Shown here piece by piece: positions 1-10,292 of a stretch of DNA of 57,307 nt. The translations under genes and the position numbers were made by a program. The DNA is taken from positions 8,475 through 65,781 of the forward strand of contig WELB01000209.1 of the NCBI GenBank assembly GCA_009602725.1, in the 5' to 3' direction. The DNA is from Spirogloea muscicola (Eukaryota; Streptophyta; Zygnematophyceae; Spirogloeales; Spirogloeaceae). Within the stretch, counting starts at the first letter, position 1. The number at the start of each line of letters is the position of its first letter. The notes under the pieces are model-generated. The model was not told the origin of the DNA and did no database searches. It saw nothing but the letters and a program-made list of their open reading frames with translations.

Positions 1-61
1 GCGCCGCGCCGCCGCTCCTGAGCCTGAGCCCGCGCCGCCCGCGCCGCCCCCTGGCGCTCAG

Positions 62-3000
62 TGGGAGGGCGCTGGGCGCCGGCGGCGCGGCAGGCTGCCG
101 TGGTGGACCCGCTCAACGGCGACCCCTTCCTGCGCCTCCCCGCCACCGCCTCCTCCGAGCTCCAGGTCCGGCTCTCAGGCTTTCGCCTCCTGCCTCCCCG
201 CCTGCCTGCGCTGAGGGCCGCCGCTCCTCACTCGCCGCATGCCGCGCCTGCCCCGCGCAGCCGTTTGTGGCCAGCCTGCAGGCCTGCCCCAAGTCGGGCG
301 CCCACAACCCGCTCAAGAACCCCGACCGGTCTACCCCCCTTCACCCCTCCCCCTGGCCCCTCGTGCTCGTACCTGCCCCTCGCTGACCCCGCTCCTCTTC
401 CTCTCTGGGCTGCCTCACGCGGCAGGTACTTGCTCTACGGAGACGTCTCGGCCCGGGCGGCCGCTGCTCTCCGCGACCCTGACGTGAGCTGCTCTGCGCA
501 TCTGCTGCTGGGCATCGACCATCCTTGAGTCCACCTCCTCCTCTCCCTGCAGTCCAAAGCAAGTGTTGCTTTCTACAGCATCCGTGCTTTGGGGGACGAC
601 GACTGGCACACATTCTCTAGCACGCGCCAGATGAGGCCGGTGCCAATTGAGCTACGCTGTGGCATGCAGGTGGCGGACTTCTGGGCACGCCTCATCCAGC
701 GCGTGGCCCCCAAGAGCTACGCCCAGGCTGCAGCCGAGGTCTTGGTCACACAGAAGTTCCTGGAGAACTTCTCCGGTGACCAGGTGCCTGTGCCCATCAT
801 ACCTGCTTCACTTCATTGCTGCTGCTGTGACGGCTGGCGTGACTGCGGGCACGTCCGTGAGCTGGGCTCTTCACCCAGCCCTTCCTTGTTTCAATTGTGC
901 CAGGTGCGCTTTCTGGCGCGCTCCTTTGCTGCGCCCGGAAACCATGCAGGGCAGCAGTCCCAGGGCCTGAGGTGGCCATATGGGCCGGTGAGGCCACCTA
1001 CCCTGAGCTGCTTCTTGCCTGGCTTGAGGTGCTCTCGGCTGGATGGCTGGGATGCCTGGGCTGCCGGTCGGCCCTCCTGACGGTCCGGTCGGTCCGACTT
1101 GACTGGCCAGCGAGCGGCTGTCCTCAGGTGTGCATCGTCACTCCGTTCAACTTTCCGCTGGAGATCCCCGCGCTGCAGCTGATGGGAGCACTGTACATGG
1201 GCAACAAGCCCCTCCTCAAGCCGACTCAAAGGTGCGTGCAGACCATCTCGCTGCTTGGCCCACCCTGGGCGTCCTCACTGGCAAGGGCCATCCCCTCCGT
1301 GTCCCACAAGTCTCCACCTGTGATCGTCTCACATCTCAAGCATGGGCTTCAGCCTTTTGCACGCTGGACTTGGACTGTCCTTCTTCTTCTCCTTCTGCAG
1401 CAGTTTGTCTGCTTCCACGGCTCTCTCAGGCCTAGCAGTTAGTGGGAGGTGGTTGGCGTGCATGGCAGGTAGCTGTTGTGATGGAGCAGTTCCTGCGGCT
1501 TCTGCACGCGTGCGGCATGCCCCCCGAGGATGCAGACTTTGTCAACTGCGACGGGCCCATCATGACAGAGCTGATGCTGCAAGCAGGCCCGCGGATGACC
1601 CTCTTCACGGGCAGCTCGCACGTCGCAGAGGCTCTCTCCTTGTCACTGCAGGGCCGAGTCAAGCTGGAGGATGCCGGCTTCGACTGGAAGATTCTCGGCC
1701 CCGATGTAGCACATGTGCGTTCTTCTGAGCCTTGCCGCAGTCCAGCTGGTGCCAGCAGAGCCAGGCTTCGCAGGCTAGCTGCTCACGACAAGTTGGTTCC
1801 TTTGCTCTTGGATTGCTGGTCGATGATGCCCTCCAGGCACCCCTTGCGGTTCTCTGTGCCCTGCAGGAGGACTATGTGGCGTGGGTCTGCGATCAGGATG
1901 CTTATGCCTGCAGTGGCCAAAAATGCTCTGCACAGTCGCTTGTCTTCATTCACGAGGCATGACTAGATGTTGCCATTGTCTATTACATCGTGCAATCTCG
2001 CTATCCCAGGTAGAGTCGCGTTAGCCTGTGCAGTGACCTATCATGGAGCCGGATGACCGCCCTGAAAGGCCTTCCTCTTGCAAACATGCATCCAGGCGTG
2101 GTCAAAAGCTGGACTAGAGGCCAAGCTGAGAGCCCTAGCTGCGCGCCGGAAACTCTCAGATCTCTCTGTTGGCCCCGTACTCACAGTACAATCTCTAGCC
2201 TTTTACCTCTTCTTCTGTCCATACTTGTCCCTGTTCTTTCGACTGCATGTGGTCTTGCTTTCAATCTCTTCCAAAGCCGAGTAGGTCAGTTGCTCACTCC
2301 AGATCGGTGGAATGCAGGTAACGACTGCTCGAATGCAAGAGCATGTAGCAAGGCTTCTGGACATCCCAGGAGCACGGGTTGCATTTGGAGGCCGCCCATT
2401 GAAAGGCCACAGCATTCCTGAAGTATATGGTGCATTTGAGCCGACTGCAATATATGTCCCTTTGAAGGAGATGCTCCGGACAGCAGAAGCCTTCGACCTG
2501 GTCACGACCGAGATATTTGGACCTGTTCAGGTTGGTTCACACAAGAGCGAGTTGTGCTTAGCTCTATCCCTGCCTTAAGGTGCCTCCTCCGTCATTGGCA
2601 TCACCTCTCCTGAGCTTGAGGTTGTCGCTGATCATCTTCGGTTCCTCTAGAAGCAGCACCCTTCTGCTAATAAAGAGTGCTTCTCTTCCAGATTCTGACG
2701 GAATATGCACATGGGGAGCTCCCACTAGTCTTGGAGGCCACTGAGCGCATGAAGGCTCATCTAACTGCTGCTGTTGTCTCCAATGACACCTTGTTCCTGC
2801 AGGTGACTTCATCGTTGAGTGCTGCTCATATTGTTCATGGCAGTCGTTAACTAAATAGCTGTTTTTGTGTTAATTTATTAAGCTGTCAGGTCGTCATTTG
2901 TTGCTCGTCGGGGGGGTAGCTGACATCTTGCAAGTTGACAGCAATATATACACGTGATGGGCAGGAAGTGCTTGCCAACACTGTGAATGGGACAACGTAT

Positions 3001-3285
3001 GCTGGTCTACGGGCGCGGACTACGGGAGCTCCTCAGAACCATTGGTGGGTACGCCTTTGTGCACACTGAGCTAGATTCTTCTGTGTGTCTTCCACATCCC
3101 TGCTTTCCAAGGGCTGAAGTGTGAAAGTGTGACTGGATGTGAGCAGGTTTGGTCCAGCAGGCGATCCTCGGGGAGCTGGCATTGGCACCCGAGAGGCGAT
3201 TCAATTGGTCTGGTCCTGCCACAGAGAGATAATCCATGACATGGGGCCTCTTCCCCGACCTTGGACGTTGCCTCCTCCAACTTGA
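62..3285 (+). CDS. P5CDH: Delta-1-pyrroline-5-carboxylate dehydrogenase, plant type ALDH12 (partial, 13 exons)
   Basis: The enzyme oxidises P5C/glutamate semialdehyde to glutamate with NAD+ in mitochondria, the second step of proline breakdown. Exons read as 62-165, 261-328, 426-483, 670-783, 904-987, 1128-1231, 1469-1714, 1867-1956, 2096-2185, 2318-2530, 2692-2802, 2965-3044 and 3147-3285, giving about 500 residues. Seen motifs match ALDH12: DPLNGDPF, CPKSGAHNPLKNPDR, FLENFSGDQVRFLARSF, TPFNFPLEIPALQLMGALY, LFTGSS, LEDAGFDWK, and YACSGQKCSAQS with the expected catalytic Cys at 1924-1926. The C-terminus GAPQNHWFGPAGDPRGAGIG...WSCHRE...LPPPT ends at TGA 3283-3285. Exon phases agree throughout except near 1222, where one nucleotide appears missing. 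The intron 1957-2095 is GC-AG. The transit peptide and first exon lie upstream of the window. Identity is very secure; whether this copy is functional is less sure. Confidence 0.95.
1957..2095 (+). other. GC-AG intron in P5CDH
   Basis: The exon ending HEAR-equivalent region closes with GAG at 1954-1956 and the next bases are GCATGA, not GT. The following exon starts at 2096 after CAG and reads A-W-S-K-A-G-L, which is where the ALDH12 family continues. No GT donor in this stretch gives the right frame, so a GC donor is the simplest reading. Confidence 0.75.
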
Positions 3286-6200
3286 TCATATTTTTGGGTC
3301 GCTGCAGGACCAGTTTGTCACCGCATCTGGCGGCTATTCTTTTACCACTACGAAATGCATGGCGGTATTGTGTGATGCCTGTGGTGGAGCCTTCTACCCA
3401 CTGCATCAGCTTGCCTTTAATAACGCCCGCACCTGCATGTGCAAGGCTCGGTATAGACTAGCCGTGAATCAAGTTGCAAGGAAGGTAGTCAGTTGTCCAT
3501 TTGCCTGCAGCTGGTTGGCTGCAGTCTAAGTCGAGTGGGTGATATCGTGCAAGATCAATAATATTTACCCTTCCTCTTAAAGACCGATGGCTGTGGTTGG
3601 CCTGCCCAGAGAAAATGAATTAGGAAGAGGCCATAGAATTGCTGAAGCACACTGGCAGGATTGATGTTTAAAAACGATGAGCGAATCATTTAGCTATCAC
3701 TTGCGGAAGCAACTAATCCTTAGAATACAGGGGCTAGTGATGCACTGTATTAACGAAGCTTGATAAGCACCAGACCGCTATCCGAAGCACGTGCCTGCAG
3801 CCAAAGCTGTTATGGCCATCATCAAATGCTTATCTTGTACTGTCCGCATCTGTATCGAGCCCAGTGCCGGCAACTGCTGCACATGTCCTCACCAGCCCAC
3901 ACATTCTCAAGTCATGTGCTGCATGTGTTGCAGTATGTGTGGCGGATGTCTGAAGTTGGATTCTGAAGCCATACATGGACTGCATGGTCATGCGTTGCAA
4001 CGTGGTGCTCTGAGGTGGCAACGGTTGGGTGGCCTGGGTGGTATCCTGCGTTCTGCGTCATCCAGCCCTTTCAGACGTTGTCCTCCTTTGGGCTGGCCTC
4101 TCACAACCACTGCTGTCAATTTGGAAGCGCTATTTTCCCTCATCCTGGGGACCTTCTATAGTCGCTGCCACTCCAATCAAGACCTTACAACTTGCAGTGC
4201 ACTCGAAACCCACGGCTTGTAAATCCTCCTGCAGTTGGATGCAGTGGAAAGCCCGTTGGCTGCTGCTTTCTCCCTCTGCTCTCTCCGCATCATTTCGTCC
4301 AGCAGCATGCCATGACCCTCCCCGCGGGAAGCCTGCCTGCCATAGTGTGATTGTCTGTGCAGCTTCGTTTCCTGCGTATGCAGACATCACAACTTCTTGC
4401 AGGTGACCGACAAGTGGCCGACAAAAGGGTATCGGCAGGTGTCTGTCTTCTCAGGGAACGTCCTGCCAATATTGCGTATGATGGGCCAACAGGCAATGTG
4501 AAGACTATGTACAACACTTATGGATGCGCAATCTACCGGGTGCCTGCAGCCCAACAACTTTCAACCGCTCAAATGCCACGCTGGCTACTTCAGCCGAGTG
4601 GCCCCCCGATGATTGATGAGTGACGATGATGTCGTGATCGTCATACCTTGACACGCAGCTTTTGGGATATCACATTGTACCGCAATGGGTGTGGCAAGTG
4701 TGAGGTGCCGCAGTCGGACCATTGGTTCATGCCTGTAGAAGGGCTGGTACAGTCAATAACGTAGTCATCTCTTATGGAAGCCGTGCTACAAAATATGGGA
4801 CAATGGTCTGCCTAGTGGCAGCTAAGCCTCGCGCAGTCTTTAAAACGTTGCATTCCCAGCGTTATCATATGCTATGAGGTCGTCAAGTCCCGCAAGTAGG
4901 TGCAAAGATGGGCAGCCGCTCCTCGAAGTCGTCTGAAGAGTGGTAGCCTGTAAGAGTTGCCATACGCTGGATGATGAGAATGTGTCAACACCTAGCCGAT
5001 AGACTGGCCTTTGCTAGGCCAGCAGCAGCCAGTCCATCGGCTACTTATCGTGATCAACCTGGCCACTCGTTGAGTCCAGTGGGTCAAAAGCGCGTGTGGA
5101 CGTCCTGGAGATGGGCCCGTCGTGCCAGGCGTGGGCAACAGCACAACTTGGGAGCAAGTCACTTGCATCGTCGTCGACCTATGGTTCCAGGCCGCAGCTA
5201 AATTTGAGCATGAAAGGTACGATACAGTCAAGGTGAAAGCAAGTATTGAATGCAAGTCATTCACATCGGCGCCCAACCAGTAAGGACCAGGTCGCAGGAA
5301 GACTGGATAACAGGTCCTCGCAGAAGGCAGGCGCGGGGTGCGCCTTGGACACAAGTAAGGCCGATCCGAGCCTCACAAAGTCCTGCTAACAGCGCAATGA
5401 GGGTGTCTAGGGGGGTCTCTTGTGCTCAGGAGTGAGCACAGACATAGTCGACAAGCTGAGCTGAGGAGCCAGAGCACCACATGCAAGCCATTAGCCTGGC
5501 CTAAAGCACACTAAGCACGCCGGTGTATCTCGAGTGCCTGGGAGTACTGCAGACTCAACGTAAGACGCATCCAGTAGCAAATAAGTATTGCCTCCGGGAT
5601 GCTAGATGCCCTAAGCAACCCGCCCGACTACGTCGACGGCCATCAACAAGCTGTACCAGGCGATGGAGGAGGGCAGACAACTCGTGCCATAGCCATAAAT
5701 GTCCAAGGGAGGCACTGTGTTCACCACCTTCAAAATACATTTAAACATATGCGCCGCCTTCAAGATCTCATCGAACGACGCACACATTCCCATGTCACAT
5801 GGCAGCCAAGCCAAGGGTGGGGCCAAGATGGTATGGTGGTGGACAGCCGTCCGGAAGGGGTAATCGGAGAGCTGAAGGGACTAGTATACACAGCGTCGAG
5901 CCACTCCGACGACCCCGGAGAGATAATTGAATATCAATGACATTGAAGAAAGCAAGTTAGTTGCACTAGTGTCCACGACAAAGTAATGGGTCGAGTCAGT
6001 AACCCACTAGTCCGCTTGATCGCTGGTATGTGAGGTTGTCCGTCCATAGTGCTCTTGGACTGGCCCATGGCCAATCATCCGGGCCATGACAGTTGTGCTG
6101 CAGAAGCAAGCTCCGCTATCTGCCTTGCCTTCAAGGTATGATGTTTGCCTAATGGGCTCTGCCAGTTGTGCTTAGTAGGCTCTGAAACATTGACCAACGA

Positions 6201-7199
6201 CTGTCTTTATCCATCCTCGAAGACCCCAAATACCTGGGTCTGTTCAGAGGCACGACGGTGTGAGATTAATGCGACAAGCTGAGAGAATTCCCAGACACCG
6301 ACGAGCGGAATGTGATTAAGACTGGACCAGCAGTGCTGTGACATGAGAAGCGAGTAGCAATATGCAGCAGTAGGCGCCTCTCAGATGAAAGAGGCAAAAC
6401 AGCTGAAGCACTTACTATCTTGTGATGAGCTCGTCTCAGAGCTGGGAGGCAATGCCAGAATCGGCTACAAAGTCGTTCGAGATTGTGTTCTAAATACAAA
6501 GTCGGCATCAGGCAGGGCTCAAGACATTTTTTGTCCCACAGAAGTGAATATGTGTGTTTTCTCCACTGAAGCCTCAAATATAGGCTTCAGTTCGAGCATA
6601 TCTATGGAAGCTGCGTGGCCAAGACTTTGACCTATTTTTCTGCAGGTGTTTGATGGAGCCTGTCAACCGTAACACTAACCACCATACATCTACTGACGAG
6701 CAGTTTCTGTGAGCTGACACATCTAACAGCCACGCCTCAAATTACACGGTCATATATTGCCAACCTCGTCACGGCAGAAAGCGCACTTATTGCGGCGGCA
6801 TCTGTGAGCTTCCTCGATGGCATGGACTTGAGTCTTCGGCATTGGACCAAGTATTAAGATCACAACGTGGCCCCTCTATAACTTCCATTCGGAGCCCCTT
6901 GTCCTACGACGAAGAATAGCATGACGTCGTTGCCAGACGGGCCAATCCCATCCTCCGCACCAGCCATCCCTCATGTACAGGAGTCCTTACCGGATGTGCC
7001 TGACAAACACTATTTGCCATCGCCACTCTGATACTAACAAGCATCTACGATTCGAAGACATTCCGATCCGTTCTCTGATGTCGAAGCTGCTTTATCGCTT
7101 TTCTAGCCCCTTCGCTTTCTGTCTGTTCATTCTCCGGGTTGCCCATTTACACCCATCGTCCTCTACTGGAGAGTTTATCTTGTTGTGCTTGTGCTTGGT
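3286..7199. other. Intergenic DNA without a recognisable gene
   Basis: Both strands and all frames were read. There are only short ORFs (the longest about 143 codons) with no family signature. A degraded LINE 3' tail (TTTGGGCTGGCCTCTCACAACCAC) is visible near 4087-4115. The remainder may be very old repeat. The P5CDH 3' UTR must lie in the first few hundred bases, but I could not fix a polyadenylation signal. Confidence 0.5.
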
Positions 7200-7440
7200 T
7201 CATCTAGTCGCTGCAACGACATTGGCAAACGCATTGCAGCTGCATGCCGGTCGCGTTTTGGCTGCAGCCGCGGCTGCAGTAACCTCTGCTAAGCTTAGCA
7301 GAGGTTACTGAGTGATTCGTAGCTGCTTTGTTTTTCTGTGTGCTTGATTTTCTTGGCGCTTTCCCTGGCCCCCTTCTCGTACTCCGTTCATTCTTTTTTG
7401 GGCTGGCTTTTCCAGGCCCTATTCTCAATGGGCGAGCACT
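7200..7440 (+). mobile_element. LINE 3' fragment (C-terminus plus 3' tail)
   Basis: The short frame ALQLHAGRVLAAAA ending in a stop at about 7311 resembles the C-terminal end of the LINE ORF near 47640-47793 (HALHQNAGRALTGS...RGY stop). It is followed by the family 3' tail: TTCTTTTTTGGGCTGGC, then AGGCCCTATTCTCAATGGGCGAGCACTTTCTTCT. The same tail recurs at 47880-47945, 48670-48730 and 49500-49562. This is a 5'-truncated copy, non-coding today. Confidence 0.7.
7262..7310. repeat. Two abutting perfect palindromes
   Basis: Bases 7262-7279 (18 nt, CTGCAGCCGCGGCTGCAG) equal their own reverse complement. Bases 7277-7310 (34 nt, centred on AAGCTT) do too. The two share the CAG at 7277-7279. They lie in the C-terminal coding end of the LINE fragment, just before its stop codon, and are absent from the other LINE copies in the window. 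Confidence 0.9.
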
Positions 7441-8959
7441 TTCTTCTGGTTGAAGACAGGGGACCCGCTAGCTGGCGATTGCTTTCTTCGACCTGCGGCT
7501 GCTCAACAGAAAGATTGAGCACCCCGTGGCCACTGATTTGCCGTGTGCTTTAGCGCATTATGTGCCCTCTTGGGGCCAATTCAACACTTGGTCGGCCGTC
7601 GCGGCCGAGGGGTACGTGTCGCGCTCTGTATGGACGCCCGGGGTCAAAAGCTCGCCAAGTCGAGGCAAAGACGAGGCCAATCTGCGACCGACCGACCAAT
7701 TGTGACTTGCTCCTTAGATTTGTCCATTTCTCTTTACTGAGCTGGCGATCACAGCCACCGTCCTCTACTCGGTGCTAGTGCTATGCTGACATGGCATCCG
7801 CCCTCAGACAGGGCTCGCCCATCCGCCCTCAAGGGTGTATGGGTCGCTTCAAGGGGTCGCTCGCCTATGGGCGGGCTCTATGTTCACCTCACCCCTCTAA
7901 CGGGCGGGCCTGGCCAGAGACATACAGATGTGGGCAGGTCCAGTGTACCCCGCCCGAGCCGGCGGCCGTGGGCAGGCCCAGGCCGAGCAGGGACACACGC
8001 ATATGGGCGATGCCTGCTTGTCAAGAGGCTAGCGTCCTTGTAGCTCAGTACACTCGCCTAGAGTTACATGACGGTCATGCAGCATTAACAACAATATTTT
8101 TGGTACCATCGTTGGGGGGAATTGTCACATACCTCACCATCAGGTGTGCACGCCTTCGGGACACCTAAGGAAGAGACGACCAAAGCTTTTGGCCGACGGA
8201 TGCGTCTTCGACCAAGCATAGCCGGAACACCACCCTTGGATGGACATACCAGAAAGTAGCGGGACATTTTCCAGACAACTTCCAGGCTCCTACGTGTATG
8301 CTCGGGCCCAGAGCCGAGCCGATTGACGAGATACACGCCTTTTCGCCCACGGAGTCTCTCCTGGTGAGAATGCCTCCTCCACCTGTCAGCTCATTCTCAA
8401 CGAAGAGGGGAGGGTCGGGCGATTGGACCCGGCCATCTGAACGGGCCCGGTCAAAACACCTGGAAGGTGGAGTGAGTGTTTCATCGGACCGGTTCGAGCT
8501 CGTAAGACACCTTGTCAATAAAGCAGGACAGAAGTTGTCCAACCACTTTGGTAGCAACTTGCGGTCATTACTTTCGCTGCGGCATTTTTGCACCTTCGTA
8601 TGTGGCAATTTTCTACGTAGTTGCATCGCTGCGCCATCGTATCCGAGACTGCAAGGCTCTCGATCCTTCTACCTCTCGGCCGGCACGTTGGGCGGGGGAC
8701 AAGGAGGATGACAAGGACACGCGTAAGTATTCTGCCCAAGCCTCGGATGTATGAGCTTACATGGTGGGAAGCAATCTGTCAGCTGTTCGACCTCGTTGGC
8801 CAGGCCTGCCCGTTTGGAACTGAGTAATGTACGCTCGATCTCTGCTCTCTTTCAAGCTCTGAAGGCCGGTGGGCATCTAGTTGTGCGGGTGGCCCACGCG
8901 GCTGACTTGCACATAGCAAAGAGTACGTACCTGAGTTGGCCTTCCCGTTGTTGGCCTGA
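7441..8959. other. Intergenic DNA without a recognisable gene
   Basis: Short overlapping ORFs in both strands, none with a family motif. There are no tRNA-like folds and no long repeats shared with the rest of the window except fragments of the CGACCTGCGGCTGCTCA string (7491-7507), which also occurs in the LINE remnant at about 8995. Confidence 0.45.
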
Positions 8960-9156
8960 AGACGTAATACTCTTCATTGTATTTCATTTGTCCGACCTGC
9001 GGCTGCTCAATAAGGTTACTGAGTGTTTCATAGCTTCCTGGTTCCCAGTTTCTTATGGCGCATTCCTGGCCCCTTCGAAATCTATACATATTTTCCTGGC
9101 CTCTGACAGCCACCGCCCTCTCCTAGAAGGATCTCCTTCTTTCATCGTTGCCTTGC
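8960..9156 (+). mobile_element. Degraded LINE 3' fragment
   Basis: The reading SDLRLLNKVTECF matches the C-terminal SDLRLLTR motif of LINE copies elsewhere (for example minus strand near 48350). Downstream comes a variant tail, CCTGGCCTCTGACAGCCACC, then CCTAGAAGGATCTCCTTC. The same subfamily tail appears near 41030-41080 and 51650-51740. No intact ORF remains. Confidence 0.55.
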
Positions 9157-9735
9157 ATAAAGAGAACCTCGCCCTACACCAGCAAGTAGGGTGAGTTGTC
9201 CTTCTTATGTGCGGCTGTAGGGGTTAAGGAACCAACTCACTACACGAGTAAAGCACAGCGCATAGGCGCAGCGGAAGACAGGCCCTTTGGCGCCGCCGTC
9301 TGGCGGCGACTCCACTTCCTGGGCGCGAGCCGGAGGCTGTCCCCCAAGAGACGCAGCCGCGGTTTCCCGGCAGCAAGCCCCCCAGCCAGCTGCGGCGGCG
9401 GCTGCGGCTGCGGCGGCAGCAGCAGCAGGCTGCTCCTAGGCTTCACATGTCCGAAATGCTGTCGGGTCTCAGCCCAAGGCTAGTAGTGCATCCCCCGTGT
9501 CACCCCCCCTCCAGGAGTGCGAGTGGGTCGCCCCTTGGCCTGCCTTGCGGCGGGCCAAAGATCCTCCAATGAACGTGTGGAACCTTGCGAGGGTATTTCT
9601 GGACGGGCGGGGCCCGCACCTGGGCGGGCTTCTTGCCCGGCCAGCAGCCCGCCACCTGGCGGGCCACTTGCCGGAGTTGGCAAGCGGTCATGTAACGCTA
9701 AAAGCACCGTGTGGCTTAATCAAACGGCTGGATCA
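9157..9735 (-). mobile_element. LTR type E fragment
   Basis: The reverse complement aligns over most of its length with the plus-strand LTR at 27214-27755. Shared stretches include the GCCAGGTGGCGGGC-type inverted repeats, CGCTGCGCTGATGCGC-like text and the GGTGTAGGGCGAGGTTCTCT end. The copy is diverged and has no internal region attached at its 3' side. Edges are approximate. Confidence 0.65.
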
Positions 9736-9917
9736 ATATCTTGCAGGTGCAGCGTAGTCCATCGACCTCCACGTGGGATGTCGTTGCTGTGCTTGTGTAT
9801 TGCTGGGTACCAGCTCCTACCGCCTGGCGTTATTGATACTCATGAGAGGCTGCACCGAGCGAGACTGCTGGTGTCCTGTCGCCCGCACCCCATTTCTTGG
9901 TACTGGACACGTGGTAC
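9736..9917. other. Short unassigned stretch left of element A
   Basis: No ORF or repeat was recognised. Its last five bases, GGTAC (9913-9917), resemble the five bases after the element's right LTR, GATAC, and may be a target-site duplication with one mismatch. Confidence 0.4.
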
Positions 9918-10292
9918 TGTCATGAATCGCGCCCTAGCCCGAGCTCGAGCCGGCGCCCCGCGCCCTAAGCCTAAATCCAGCCTAGTCAGCCCTAACCCTA
10001 ATCTGGGCTCCTCTAGAGGGTTCCCGAGGGACCCCGGGCATGGGAACGTCCTCCTGCAACTTCTAGATCTTTACAGAGGCCCTAGTGAGGCTAGGCTATA
10101 TAAGGAGGGGGGCCCCTCTTGGGCCCCCATCTCCAGCAATCTGTATCCTGCCTGCTCACCTCTCGAGCACTCTGTACTCTTGCCCCACCAGTAATCCAAG
10201 ACGCCTTGTGCATCGTGCTTCCAGTCTCTTGCTCCTCGCTCGCAGTCCAGCTCCGCGTCCTAAGGCCCCGGGCCTCCGCCCGCCGCCTTACA
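9918..10292 (+). repeat. Element A 5' LTR
   Basis: 375 bp, begins TGTCATGAATCGCG and ends CCGCCGCCTTACA, the TG...CA rule of LTRs. Near-identical copies are at 12281, 20964, 24023 and 28925. It contains the telomere-like string CCCTAACCCTAA, but as fixed LTR sequence, not as a telomere. Confidence 0.92.
10097..10103 (+). promoter_or_regulatory. TATA box of element A LTR
   Basis: TATATAA lies 179 bp into the LTR, followed by a G-rich run and GGGCCCC. It is conserved in the other A LTRs except the 28925 copy, where it reads TATTTAA. Position and sequence fit a Pol II promoter for the retroelement transcript. Its activity is inferred. Confidence 0.6.

Noticed and set aside
61-528. 155-codon ORF at the window start as a separate gene
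   Set aside because: It reads through P5CDH introns; only 62-165 and short exon parts are coding, with family motifs split by GT-AG introns.
5250-5940. ORFs on both strands as a gene or copia fragment
   Set aside because: I compared them with copia and gypsy motifs and found no catalytic or zinc-finger signature. They are left unassigned.
9989-10012. CCCTAACCCTAA in LTR-A as a telomere remnant
   Set aside because: The same string is present at the same place in every A LTR (12353, 21037, 24097, 29001), so it is element sequence.
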